Source: Glycomyces paridis (GTDB lineage: Bacteria; Actinomycetota; Actinomycetes; Mycobacteriales; Micromonosporaceae). From it: a DNA stretch of 64,000 bases. The DNA lies in the NCBI RefSeq assembly GCF_004912155.1, contig NZ_STGX01000020.1, positions 1 to 64,000 on the forward strand. Reading direction: 5' to 3'. How positions within the stretch are numbered: position 1 is the stretch's first letter; every line of letters begins with the position of its first letter. The notes beneath the pieces were generated by a model that was not told where the DNA came from, made no database searches, and worked only from the letters and a program-made list of their open reading frames with translations. Shown here piece after piece: positions 47,371 to 55,676 of the stretch. The position numbers and the translations under genes are program-made.

Positions 47371-47587
47371 CGCCTCGCAGTATCGCCCGGCACCGCCGGG
47401 AAGTCCAGAGCGGCACGCGGACCGGCGCGAGGCGCGGAGGGGACCCCCCACCCAGGGTGGGAGAACAAGGTAGCTCCCCACCATGCTCGCCCGGCCCGAC
47501 AAGATCGCGCTTGCCCGTGCACGCTCGTGGGCGGGATCACCCGGCTATCGTCGGGAGGCGATGCGGGCGGACGGAGGGGCGAGGCGA

Positions 47588-47851
47588 GTGGAAGTGGACG
47601 GGGTCGAGTACTTCCCGGTGACCGGCGAGGCCGAGGCGCTCGCTCTGGTCCATGCGAAGAGTGACACGTACGTCGACTCGCGGCGGCTCGCCGAGTACGC
47701 GGTCTCGCTCGGCGTGGCTCCGCCGCGGTACACCCCGCTCGGAGTCCTGCCGCTCATCGTCACCGTCTGGTTCCCGGGTGCGACAGAGGGCCTCCTCGTG
47801 TGGGATCTGCACGAGATGGAGGAGGGCGACCCCGATGAGGGCCGCCCCTGA
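47588..47851 (+). CDS. Hypothetical protein, about 87 aa
   Basis: Unrecognised small protein (VEVDGVEYFPVTGEAEALAL at the start, a conserved-looking YTPLGVLPLIVTVWFPGATEG core). GTG at 47588 has GGAGGGG eight bases upstream, and TATCGT at 47546-47551 would give a short leader. ATG at 47561 or 47483 are longer alternatives. Convergent with ffh. Confidence 0.55.
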   Translation: MEVDGVEYFPVTGEAEALALVHAKSDTYVDSRRLAEYAVSLGVAPPRYTPLGVLPLIVTVWFPGATEGLLVWDLHEMEEGDPDEGRP

Positions 47852-47868
47852 TCCGAGGCGAGCCGCGG

Positions 47869-49413
47869 TTACTTGTCGCGCTTCTTCTGGTCCTTGAGGA
47901 ACTGGTCGAAGTCGATGTCGGGCAGGTCGGCCGGGTTGAACTGCGAGAGGTCGGGCATCTGGCCGGGGAGGCCAGCGGGGAGCTGGGGCTTCGCCGACGC
48001 GCCGGCGCCGGGTCCGCCGCGGCGGACCACGGGCTTCTTCTTGGCCTTCTTGCCCTTGCGCTTGTTGTAGGGCGACTTGGTGGCCTTGGTGCCGGTGGGC
48101 AGGCCCATCGCGCCCGACATCTGGCGCATCATCTTCTGGGCGTCCTTGAACTTGGTCAGGAGCTGGTTGACCTCGGAGACGGTGACGCCGGAGCCGTTGG
48201 CGATGCGCAGGCGGCGCGAGCCGTTGATGAGCGAGGAGTCGCGGCGCTCGGTGGGGGTCATCGAGCGGATGATGGCGGTGGTGCGGTCGATCTGCTTGTC
48301 GTCGATCGAGTCGATCTGTTGGCGCATCTGGCCGCCCATGCCCGGCATCATCTTGAGGATGTTGCCGATGGGGCCCATCTTGCGGATGGCCTGCATCTGC
48401 TCCAGGAAGTCCTCGAGGGTGAAGTCCTCGCCCTGGAGGAGCTTCTGGGTCATCTCCTCCTTCTGCCCGTCGTCGAACACGGCCTCGGCCTGCTCGATGA
48501 GGGTGAGCATGTCGCCCATGCCGAGGATGCGCGAGGCCATCCGGTCGGGGTGGAAGACGTCGAAGTCCTCCAGCTTCTCGCCGGTGGACGCGAAGAGGAT
48601 CGGCTGCCCGGTGACGTGGCGGACCGAGAGCGCGGCGCCGCCGCGGGCGTCGCCGTCGAGCTTGGAGAGGACCACGCCGGTGATGCCGACGCCGTCGCGG
48701 AAGGCCTCGGCGGTGTTGACGGCGTCCTGGCCGACCATGGCGTCGATGACGAAGAGGACCTCGTCGGGGTTGACGGCGGCGCGGATGTCGCGGGCCTGCG
48801 CCATCATCTCCTCGTCGATGCCGAGGCGGCCGGCGGTGTCGACGATGACGACGTCGTGGCCCTTCTGGCGGGCCTCGTCGATGGAGTCGGTGGCGACCTT
48901 GACGGGGTCGCCGACGCCGGAGCCGGGCTGGGGCGCGTAGACGGCGACGCCGGCGCGTCCGGCGAGGACCTGGAGCTGGCCGACGGCGTTGGGCCGCTGG
49001 AGGTCGGCGGCGACCAGGAGCGGGGAGTGCCCGTCGCCCTTGAGCCACTTGGCGAGCTTCCCGGCGAGGGTGGTCTTGCCCGCGCCCTGGAGGCCGGCGA
49101 GCATGATGACCGTGGGGGCCTGCTTGGCGTAGTTGAGGCGCCGGGTCTCGCCGCCGAGGATGCCGACGAGCTCCTCGTTGACGACCTTGACGATCTGCTG
49201 GGCGGGGTTGAGGGCCTTGGAGACCTCGGCGCCCTTGCAGCGCTCCTTGATCTGGAAGATGAAGGTCTTGACCACCGGGAGCGCGACGTCCGCTTCGAGC
49301 AGGGCGAGGCGGATCTCGCGGGCGGTGGCGTCGATGTCGGCATCGGTCAGGCGGCCTTTGCCGCGGATCGACTCGAAGATTCCCGACAGTCGATCTGACA
49401 ATGCGTCGAACAC
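47869..49413 (-). CDS. ffh: Signal recognition particle protein Ffh
   Basis: The 514-residue SRP GTPase binds signal sequences and 4.5S RNA and delivers ribosomes to FtsY. N domain about 1-90; G domain about 100-295 with GLQGAGKTT, DTAGR and SKLDGDARGG; methionine-rich M domain about 325-440 (MMPGMGGQMRQ, MMRQMSGAMG). The C-terminal 75 residues are a basic then acidic extension typical of actinobacteria. GTG start with GAGAGG upstream. Confidence 0.97.
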   Translation of the reverse strand: MFDALSDRLSGIFESIRGKGRLTDADIDATAREIRLALLEADVALPVVKTFIFQIKERCKGAEVSKALNPAQQIVKVVNEELVGILGGETRRLNYAKQAPTVIMLAGLQGAGKTTLAGKLAKWLKGDGHSPLLVAADLQRPNAVGQLQVLAGRAGVAVYAPQPGSGVGDPVKVATDSIDEARQKGHDVVIVDTAGRLGIDEEMMAQARDIRAAVNPDEVLFVIDAMVGQDAVNTAEAFRDGVGITGVVLSKLDGDARGGAALSVRHVTGQPILFASTGEKLEDFDVFHPDRMASRILGMGDMLTLIEQAEAVFDDGQKEEMTQKLLQGEDFTLEDFLEQMQAIRKMGPIGNILKMMPGMGGQMRQQIDSIDDKQIDRTTAIIRSMTPTERRDSSLINGSRRLRIANGSGVTVSEVNQLLTKFKDAQKMMRQMSGAMGLPTGTKATKSPYNKRKGKKAKKKPVVRRGGPGAGASAKPQLPAGLPGQMPDLSQFNPADLPDIDFDQFLKDQKKRDK

Positions 49414-49482
49414 GGGCGGACCTCTCGGTGGGTTGGCTGGACTCCTACGAGCTTAACGGGGCGCCCCGGGGGGCGCGAGAAC

Positions 49483-49515
49483 AGGACGGCCGCCCCGTGG
49501 CGGGGCGGCCGTCCT
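49483..49515 (-). terminator. Terminator after amt
   Basis: A perfect 15-bp stem (49483-49497 with 49501-49515) with a 3-base loop lies 22 bases after the amt stop on the minus strand, separating amt from ffh. Confidence 0.8.
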
Positions 49516-49537
49516 CAGCGGTGACGTGAAGCCGGTG

Positions 49538-50833
49538 CTAGGCGTTGACCTTCTCGGACTCCCCGGCGACGACGGGGGCGTCGACGCCGATGTTGCCGTT
49601 GACGGGCAGGTCGTAGCCGGCCTCGCCGTGCTGGGCGGCGTCGATGCCGGCGAGTTCCTCTTCCTCGCTGATCCGCACGCCCATGGTGAACTTGAGGATC
49701 AGGCCGATGACGAGGGCGACGACGAAGGAGTAGGCGACCACGGCGACCACGGCGATGGTCTGGTTGAGCAGGAAGCTGAAGTCCCCGCCGTAGAAGACGC
49801 CGGAGGTGCCGCCGGTGACGTCGCCGAAGGCGAACAGGCCGACCGCGATGGAGCCCCAGATGCCGGCGACCATGTGCAGGCCGACCACGTCGAGCGAGTC
49901 GTCGTAGCCGAGCTTGTGCTTGAGGCCGATGGCGAGGGGGCAGATGAGGCCGGCGACGAGGCCGATGAAGATCGCCCCGATGGGGGTGACCAGACCGGCG
50001 GCCGGGGTGATGGCGACGAGGCCGGCGATGACGCCGGAGCAGGCGCCGAGCACCGAGGGCTTGATGCCGCGGATGCGGTCGATGAGGAGCCAGGCGAGGA
50101 TCGCGGCGGCGGTGGCGACCTGCGTGTTGAGCAGGGCGAGACCGGCGATGGCGTCGGAGACGAAGGCGGAGCCGGCGTTGAAGCCGAACCAGCCGAACCA
50201 CAGCAGGCCGGCGCCGATCACGACCAGGGGCAGGTTGTGCGGGGCGAAGTTGCCGTCCTTCCAGCCGATGCGGCGGCCGACGACCAGCGCGAGGCCGAGG
50301 GCCGCGGCTCCGGCGTTGGCGTGGACCGCGGTGCCGCCGGCGAAGTCGAGGACGCCGAGCTCCTCGATCCAGCCGCCGCCCCACACCCAGTAGGCGACGG
50401 GGGCGTAGACGAGGACGACCCACGCGGTGGCGAAGACGACCCAGGCGCTGAACTTCATGCGGTCGGCGACGGCGCCGGCGATGAGGGCGACGGTGATGAT
50501 GGCGAACATCATGCCGAAGGCGGACATGGCGCCGGCGGAGACGCCGCCGTCGACGGTGCCGAGCTCGGTGACGTAGCGCAGGCCGAAGGCGGAGCTGACG
50601 TCCATGCTGAAGATCGGGTTGCCGTCGCCGGAGCCGACGGCGATCGACTCTCCGACGAGGGTCCAGACGATCGAGACGATGCCGATGGCGACGAGGCACT
50701 TCATCATCATGTTGATGACGCTCTTGGCCCGGGTCAGGCCCCCGTAGAACAGGGCGAGACCGGGGGTCATGAGCAGGACCAGGGCGGCTGAGGTCAGGAT
50801 CCAGGCATTGTTGCCGGTGTCGAGCTCGGGCAT
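49538..50833 (-). CDS. amt: Ammonium transporter
   Basis: A 431-residue membrane channel of the Amt/Rh family with eleven helices. Family landmarks: FYGGLTRAKSVINMMMK, DFAGGTAVHANAGAAAL with the first pore His, GWFGFNAGSA, and VVGLHMVAGIWGSIAVGLFA with the second pore His. It imports ammonium and is normally gated by the PII protein GlnK. glnK and glnD, which follow amt in other actinobacteria before ffh, are absent. GGAGAGAGGAGG precedes the ATG. The leader has a structured element at 50922-50991. Confidence 0.96.
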   Translation of the reverse strand: MPELDTGNNAWILTSAALVLLMTPGLALFYGGLTRAKSVINMMMKCLVAIGIVSIVWTLVGESIAVGSGDGNPIFSMDVSSAFGLRYVTELGTVDGGVSAGAMSAFGMMFAIITVALIAGAVADRMKFSAWVVFATAWVVLVYAPVAYWVWGGGWIEELGVLDFAGGTAVHANAGAAALGLALVVGRRIGWKDGNFAPHNLPLVVIGAGLLWFGWFGFNAGSAFVSDAIAGLALLNTQVATAAAILAWLLIDRIRGIKPSVLGACSGVIAGLVAITPAAGLVTPIGAIFIGLVAGLICPLAIGLKHKLGYDDSLDVVGLHMVAGIWGSIAVGLFAFGDVTGGTSGVFYGGDFSFLLNQTIAVVAVVAYSFVVALVIGLILKFTMGVRISEEEELAGIDAAQHGEAGYDLPVNGNIGVDAPVVAGESEKVNA

Positions 50834-50921
50834 GGCCGCCTCCTCTCTCCAGAGATAGGTAAGGGCGAAGGGCTGGGTCTTGGGTCCGGCGTCGAGGGGA
50901 GCGTCGCTGCTCGGTGAGGTG

Positions 50922-50991
50922 TCACGCGCCGACCGCGGGCCTTGCGGCCCGTGTCGCCCGCCGTTGCCGGCGGGAAGCGGTCGGCGCGTGA
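50922..50991 (-). promoter_or_regulatory. Three-way-junction structure in the amt leader
   Basis: A perfect 15-bp outer stem (50922-50936 with 50977-50991) encloses two hairpins: 7 bp (50957-50963 with 50968-50974) and 5 bp (50937-50941 with 50946-50950). In the minus-strand RNA both loops are GCAA, a GNRA tetraloop; on the plus strand they would be TTGC. The element starts about 90 bases before the amt ATG. It is not followed by a T tract. It does not match any riboswitch class I recognise. Confidence 0.6.
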
Positions 50992-51353
50992 TTCTCCTAC
51001 CTACCGGAGTGAAGCCAGCTTCACGAAGACGTGTTACGCGACCCGGGCCTGCGTGTTAAGAAGCTGTCGCGAAAGATTTCGAGCGTGTGAACTCCGGCTC
51101 ACAGCGGCCGCTATGACCCCCACCACTGGCACTCCTGGTGCGGTTGTGGCATTTGCGCTATTTGGGACGGTCCGCTGGACCGTTATGTCGCCATGACCGT
51201 GCTGTTACGGAACTGTGCTCTAATGTGGGTGGAAGTCGTTGAAAGTTATCGCTCACATCACTCGGCGTATCGTCGTACGGGACCGCGGCCACACTGGTCC
51301 TGGGAACGGCCCGCGAAAAGCGGCCGCGGCGAAGCCCGCGAGCCGAGAAGCAC
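50992..51353. promoter_or_regulatory. Intergenic region between amt and the LacI gene
   Basis: No gene is seen. Its left end (to about 51100) must hold the amt promoter. ACGGTCC-GCT-GGACCGT at 51167-51183 is a 7-bp hairpin. TCTAAT (51219-51224) is a good -10 for the lacI-type gene, and GTTATCGCTCAC (51245-51256), a LacI-family-like half-symmetric site centred on CG, lies about 20 bases after it, fitting autorepression. Confidence 0.45.
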
Positions 51354-52424
51354 ATGCATGAAAAGAGACCGACTGCGATGGCGCAACCGAAGAAGGCAGC
51401 CAGTATCTGGGACGTGGCGCGGCTGGCCGGGGTCTCCCACCAGACCGTCTCCCGGGTGGTGAACGGATCGCCCCGCGTGGCCGCGGCGACCAGGGACAAG
51501 GTCCTCGACGCCATCGCCGAACTGGGCTACCGGCCCAACCGGCTGGCCCGCAGCCTCGCCGGCGGGGCCGCCGAGTCGGTCACCGTCCTCACCGCCGACA
51601 CCTCCCTCTACGGGGCCGAGGCGGCGCTGCGCGGCATCGAGCGGGCCGCGCGCTCCCTCGACTGGAGCGTCCAGATCTCCGTCCTCGACCCCGCCGAGAC
51701 GCACTCCGACGCCGACATCATCGCCCGCCTCCCCCGCGCCGGCGAGCCGACGATCATCATGGCCCACGACGAGCCCGGCATGAGGGCCAAGCAGACGCTC
51801 CTGGACACGCAGCCGCACGCGATGGTCGCCATCGGCTCCTACACCGCCGAGGAGCTCGCCGCCTCCCCGTGGCTGGTGGGCATGGACGACGGCAAGGCCG
51901 CCGCCGAGGCCACCCGGTACCTCCTCGACCTCGGCCACGACACCGTCCACCACGTCGCCATCCCCACCTCGACGGGCACCTTCGGCGGCGGCCGCGCGCA
52001 CCGCGCCGACGGCTGGGCCCGCGTCCTGCGCGAAGCCGGGCGCGAGGTCCCGAACCTCGTGCCCTCCGGGTGGACCATCGCCGAGGCGTTCAAGGCCGTG
52101 CAGCCGCTCGTGGCCGACCCCGACGTGACCGCGATCCTCTGCGGCAACGACCACCTCGCCCTCGCCACGCTGCGCGCCGCCCACCTGGCCGGCCGCTCGG
52201 TCCCCGGCGACCTGTCGATCATCGGCTTCGACAACACCCCGTTCTCGGCGTTCACCACCCCCGCGCTGACCACGGTCAACCAGGACTTCGAGAGCGTCGG
52301 GCGCGGCGCCTTCGAGCTGCTGCGCCACCGCGTCGACGGGTCCATCCCCCGCCCCAAGCCCGGCTGGCCCGAGCCCGAACTCATCGTCCGCGAGACCTCC
52401 GGCCCGCCCGGCGCCCGCACCTGA
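51354..52424 (+). CDS. LacI family transcriptional regulator
   Basis: A 356-residue repressor. The N-terminal helix-turn-helix and hinge are at about 18-70 (IWDVARLAGVSHQTVSRVVNG, YRPNRLARSL), followed by a periplasmic-binding-protein-like sensor domain with the conserved ILCGNDHLAL and SIIGFDNTPFS. It probably senses a sugar and controls the glycoside hydrolase gene 51 bases downstream. ATG at 51354 is used; ATG at 51378 would remove eight residues before the HTH. Confidence 0.9.
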   Translation: MHEKRPTAMAQPKKAASIWDVARLAGVSHQTVSRVVNGSPRVAAATRDKVLDAIAELGYRPNRLARSLAGGAAESVTVLTADTSLYGAEAALRGIERAARSLDWSVQISVLDPAETHSDADIIARLPRAGEPTIIMAHDEPGMRAKQTLLDTQPHAMVAIGSYTAEELAASPWLVGMDDGKAAAEATRYLLDLGHDTVHHVAIPTSTGTFGGGRAHRADGWARVLREAGREVPNLVPSGWTIAEAFKAVQPLVADPDVTAILCGNDHLALATLRAAHLAGRSVPGDLSIIGFDNTPFSAFTTPALTTVNQDFESVGRGAFELLRHRVDGSIPRPKPGWPEPELIVRETSGPPGART

Positions 52425-52475
52425 CCCACGGAAGGCCCCGCCCCTCGAAAGGCGCCGTCCCCGAAAGGCCCCGCC

Positions 52476-54827
52476 ATGCCCCTCGACTTCGACCCCTCCG
52501 CGGCCGGCCCGGCCCGGATCGGCGTGGACTTCTCCGCGCCCGCAGGCCCGATCCTCCACGGCGCGGCCGGCTCGCTGTACGGCGTCTCCGAGGACGGCGT
52601 GCCCGGTGACGAACTGCTCGACGCCCTCGACATCACCACCCTCGCGGTGAAGCCCGACGGCGGTGCGCAGCACCCCGGCGGCGACGCCTCCGCGGCCGTC
52701 GCCGCCCTGCGCCGCAACGGCTCGGGCCTGGCCTTCGTGTACCTCCAGGACCTGTTCGCCGCCTGGCCCTACGAGGACGTGGGCATCGACGTCTACCACG
52801 AGCGGCTGTTCGCGGTCGTCCCGCCGATGCTCACCGAGGCCAACGCCGGGCGGCTCGTCCTCGTGCCGTTCAACGAGCCCGACTGCATCTGGTACGCCCT
52901 CGGCGAGAACGACCCGGCCGCCTTCGACCGGTTCCTGGCCGACTGGATCACCACCGTCCAGCTGCTGCGCGCCCTCGCCCCCGGCGTCCCGCTCGCCGGG
53001 CCCAACGAGTCGCGCTACCACCCGGAGTTCCTGCCGCACTTCCTCAGGCGCGCCCGCGACACCGCCACGCTCCCGGAGTGGATGGCCTGGCACGAACTGG
53101 CCCCCGACGCGCTCGCCGGGCACCGCGGTCACCACCGCGACTACCGCGCGCTCGAACGGTCCCTCGGGATCGACCCGCTGCCGGTCAACATCGACGAGTA
53201 CGGCGGCAACCGGGACCTGTCGGTGCCCGGGCGCCTCGTCCAGTGGGCCGCGGCCTTCGAGGAGACCGGCGTCCACGCCGACATGGCGTACTGGACCGCC
53301 GCGGGCAGCTACTCCGGGGCCGCGCCGCAGCCGAACGTCCCCGGCGGCGCCTGGTGGTTCCTCAAGGCCTACTCGGGCATGACCGGCGCCACGGTCCGCG
53401 TCCACGCCCCCGCGCCCGACGGCGACGACGCCCTGCAAGGCCTCGCCACCCTCGACGGGACCGACGCGCAGATCCTCGTCGGCGGCACCGGAGCGGACTT
53501 CACCATCGCCGCCGCCGGGCTCGACCCCGCGGTCTGGGGCGAGACGGCCACGGCCGTCCTCCACCGCATCGACTGGTCCGGCTACGAGGGCGCCGCGGGC
53601 CCGCCCATCCCGATCGCGCAGGTCACCGGCCACCCCTCGCTCCTGGAGATCCCGGTCGAGTCCCCGGACCCGATGGCCGCGTACTGGGTCGCGATCGCAC
53701 CCGGCCGGGCCGCGCCGATCGCGCCACCGCCGTGGAAGGGCCGCTGGGAGGCCGAGGGCGCACACATCACCTCCGGGACGGTCAACCGCCAGGGCCGCAC
53801 CGCCGACGGCAACGGCTTCGCCGCCTCAGGCGAGTACGACGTCGGCGAGCTCAACACCAACGACTCGGCCGTCGAGTTCACCGTGGTGGTCCCCCGCTCC
53901 GGCGACTACGACCTGGCGATCTTCTACGCCCACATGTACGGGCGCGGACACGAGCCCATCGAGCCGCAGCCCGCCGAGCAGGTGCTCACCGTCAACGGCG
54001 CCGAGCGGTTCGTGCGCTACCCGACCACGATGAACTGGCAGCACCGCTCGATCGCCACCGAGCCGGTGCGCCTCGACGCCGGGGCGAACACGCTGCGCCT
54101 GTCCAAGTCCGGCGCGATCGGCACCGCCAGCGGCGAGGCGACCCTCGACAAGATCGAGCTCACCGAGCGCCGGCCCGACCGCACCGTCTACGAGGGCGCG
54201 CAGGCCCGCCGCGGCGGCACCGTCTTCGACCTCTACGCCCGCGAGGACGGCTACCACCGGATCGACGGCGCCGCCTCCGGCGTCCTGGCCGGGCCGCAGA
54301 ACCAGCACGTCCCGGTCGACCTCGCCCGCCCGGTGTTCCTGCACCGCGGCGTCAACCGCCTGCGCTGCCGCGAGGGCGTCGAGCGCCTGACCGTGACCCC
54401 CGCCGAGGGGCCCGCGCCGATCCAGGTGCTCGCCCACGAGGCGGTGCGCTCGGGCGGTTCCTGCCTGGTCGTCAACGACTTCGCCGTCGGCGGCCACGTC
54501 ATCGGCTGGAACGGCCGCGGCGCCTCCGCGACCCTCACCGTCCCGGCGCAGGCGGGCCCCCACGCGCTCCTGGTGCACTACGCCAACGGCGAGCGCGGCC
54601 GGGCCCACGAGTACAACATCGACCTCGTGACCCTTCACTGCGACCTCACCGTCAACGGCGCCAAGGCCGGACGCCACCCCATGCGCGGTACCTGGACCTG
54701 GAACGACTTCTGGTCCTACCCGGTGATCGTCGACCTCCGCGACGGCGCCAACACCATCGTCCTCGACAACCCCGACGCCCCCACCGCCGACTTCGAACGC
54801 TTCCGCATAGCACCGCTCAACCCCTGA
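52476..54827 (+). CDS. Intracellular clan GH-A-like glycoside hydrolase with CBM
   Basis: A 783-residue protein without signal peptide. Residues about 15-400 look like a TIM-barrel hydrolase of clan GH-A (GH39-like): acid/base Glu in PFNEPDCIWY near 130 and nucleophile Glu in PVNIDEYGGNR near 237. The rest (about 415-780) has beta-sandwich modules of the CBM6/35 type (GDYDLAIFYAHMYGRGHEP, GPHALLVHYANGERGRAHEY). The substrate is unknown; lack of a signal peptide implies action on an imported oligosaccharide. Likely operon with the LacI gene. Confidence 0.8.
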   Translation: MPLDFDPSAAGPARIGVDFSAPAGPILHGAAGSLYGVSEDGVPGDELLDALDITTLAVKPDGGAQHPGGDASAAVAALRRNGSGLAFVYLQDLFAAWPYEDVGIDVYHERLFAVVPPMLTEANAGRLVLVPFNEPDCIWYALGENDPAAFDRFLADWITTVQLLRALAPGVPLAGPNESRYHPEFLPHFLRRARDTATLPEWMAWHELAPDALAGHRGHHRDYRALERSLGIDPLPVNIDEYGGNRDLSVPGRLVQWAAAFEETGVHADMAYWTAAGSYSGAAPQPNVPGGAWWFLKAYSGMTGATVRVHAPAPDGDDALQGLATLDGTDAQILVGGTGADFTIAAAGLDPAVWGETATAVLHRIDWSGYEGAAGPPIPIAQVTGHPSLLEIPVESPDPMAAYWVAIAPGRAAPIAPPPWKGRWEAEGAHITSGTVNRQGRTADGNGFAASGEYDVGELNTNDSAVEFTVVVPRSGDYDLAIFYAHMYGRGHEPIEPQPAEQVLTVNGAERFVRYPTTMNWQHRSIATEPVRLDAGANTLRLSKSGAIGTASGEATLDKIELTERRPDRTVYEGAQARRGGTVFDLYAREDGYHRIDGAASGVLAGPQNQHVPVDLARPVFLHRGVNRLRCREGVERLTVTPAEGPAPIQVLAHEAVRSGGSCLVVNDFAVGGHVIGWNGRGASATLTVPAQAGPHALLVHYANGERGRAHEYNIDLVTLHCDLTVNGAKAGRHPMRGTWTWNDFWSYPVIVDLRDGANTIVLDNPDAPTADFERFRIAPLNP

Positions 54828-54993
54828 CCGTCCTGTCCTGTTCCCGACAGTTCGAGGAGTGCTCGTCACCTTCTCGTCCCCCGATCGTTGGACACGGACG
54901 GGACGGTGGCGAGGGTTCCCGACTTGCCACATACTGGTGGGAGCCCGGCCGTCCCGGTCCATGTACGAAGAGAAGCCGGGAAAGGAGGCCGAC

Positions 54994-55626
54994 ATGGTAG
55001 ACCTCGCCGAGAGGGGAACCGCTTTGGTGACCACAGAATTTCCGTATTCACTGGATACCGGCGCTGTCATGACCTTGCGCGAAGCGTGGGAACAATTGGA
55101 GACGCCACCTGGCTACCGCGCGGAGATGTTGCGAGGAGAGATCATCTTGTCGCCCACACCGATCGACAAGCACAATCGGATCTTCGGATCCCTTGTGACA
55201 CGACTGGCGGCGAAGGCGGAGGCCGAGGACTGGTCGGTCACTAACACGCAAACGATCTCTCTACCCGCGACCGACGAAGAAGCGGTACCCGACCTCATCG
55301 TGATACCGCAGGAGGCGATGGACAGCGGCGAATGGCGGAAGAGTGCCGAGGAGGTCCTGCTCATCTGCGAAATCACCTCCCCGTCCACAAGAACGCGCGA
55401 TCGCGAGTACAAGCTGAAAAGCTATGCTCTGGCAGGGATCCCGCTGTACCTCATCGTCGACCTCTACGACCATGAAGGCACGGTCACGGTCTACAGCGAA
55501 CCGGACGGCGAAGGCGCCTACATCGAGCACCAGACGGTCGGGTTCGGCCGATCCATTACGCTCCCCGACCCGATCGGAGTCGAGATCGACACCAGTCGGT
55601 TCGTACCGAAGTCCCGCAAGGACTGA
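54994..55626 (+). CDS. Uma2 family (DUF820) PD-(D/E)xK nuclease-like protein
   Basis: A 210-residue protein with MTLREAWEQLETPPGYRAE, then the nuclease core: EEAVPDLIVIPQ, LLICEITSPSTRTRD and KLKSYALAGIPLYLIVD. Uma2 proteins are abundant in actinobacteria and cyanobacteria and carry a restriction-endonuclease fold, with no established role. AAAGGAGG precedes the ATG at 54994. Base composition is clearly lower in GC than in the neighbours, suggesting recent transfer. Confidence 0.85.
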   Translation: MVDLAERGTALVTTEFPYSLDTGAVMTLREAWEQLETPPGYRAEMLRGEIILSPTPIDKHNRIFGSLVTRLAAKAEAEDWSVTNTQTISLPATDEEAVPDLIVIPQEAMDSGEWRKSAEEVLLICEITSPSTRTRDREYKLKSYALAGIPLYLIVDLYDHEGTVTVYSEPDGEGAYIEHQTVGFGRSITLPDPIGVEIDTSRFVPKSRKD

Positions 55627-55637
55627 GGCAGGCGAAA

Positions 55638-55661
55638 GGCCCGCGCCGTGCGGCGCGGGCC
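55638..55661. terminator. Bidirectional hairpin between Uma2 and aldo/keto reductase genes
   Basis: An 11-bp GC stem (55638-55648 with 55651-55661) flanked by AAA and CTT lies between convergent genes. Confidence 0.75.
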
Positions 55662-55676
55662 CTTGTCGTGTGCTGG

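Noticed and set aside
50922-50991. Reading the amt leader structure as a tRNA
   Set aside because: It has only two internal arms, no anticodon or T-loop consensus, and a 15-bp closing stem, so it is not a tRNA.
51018-51037. Possible GlnR box (GTAAC and GAAGC on the minus strand) upstream of amt
   Set aside because: The spacing is ten bases rather than six and the second half does not match GAAAC, so it is not supported.
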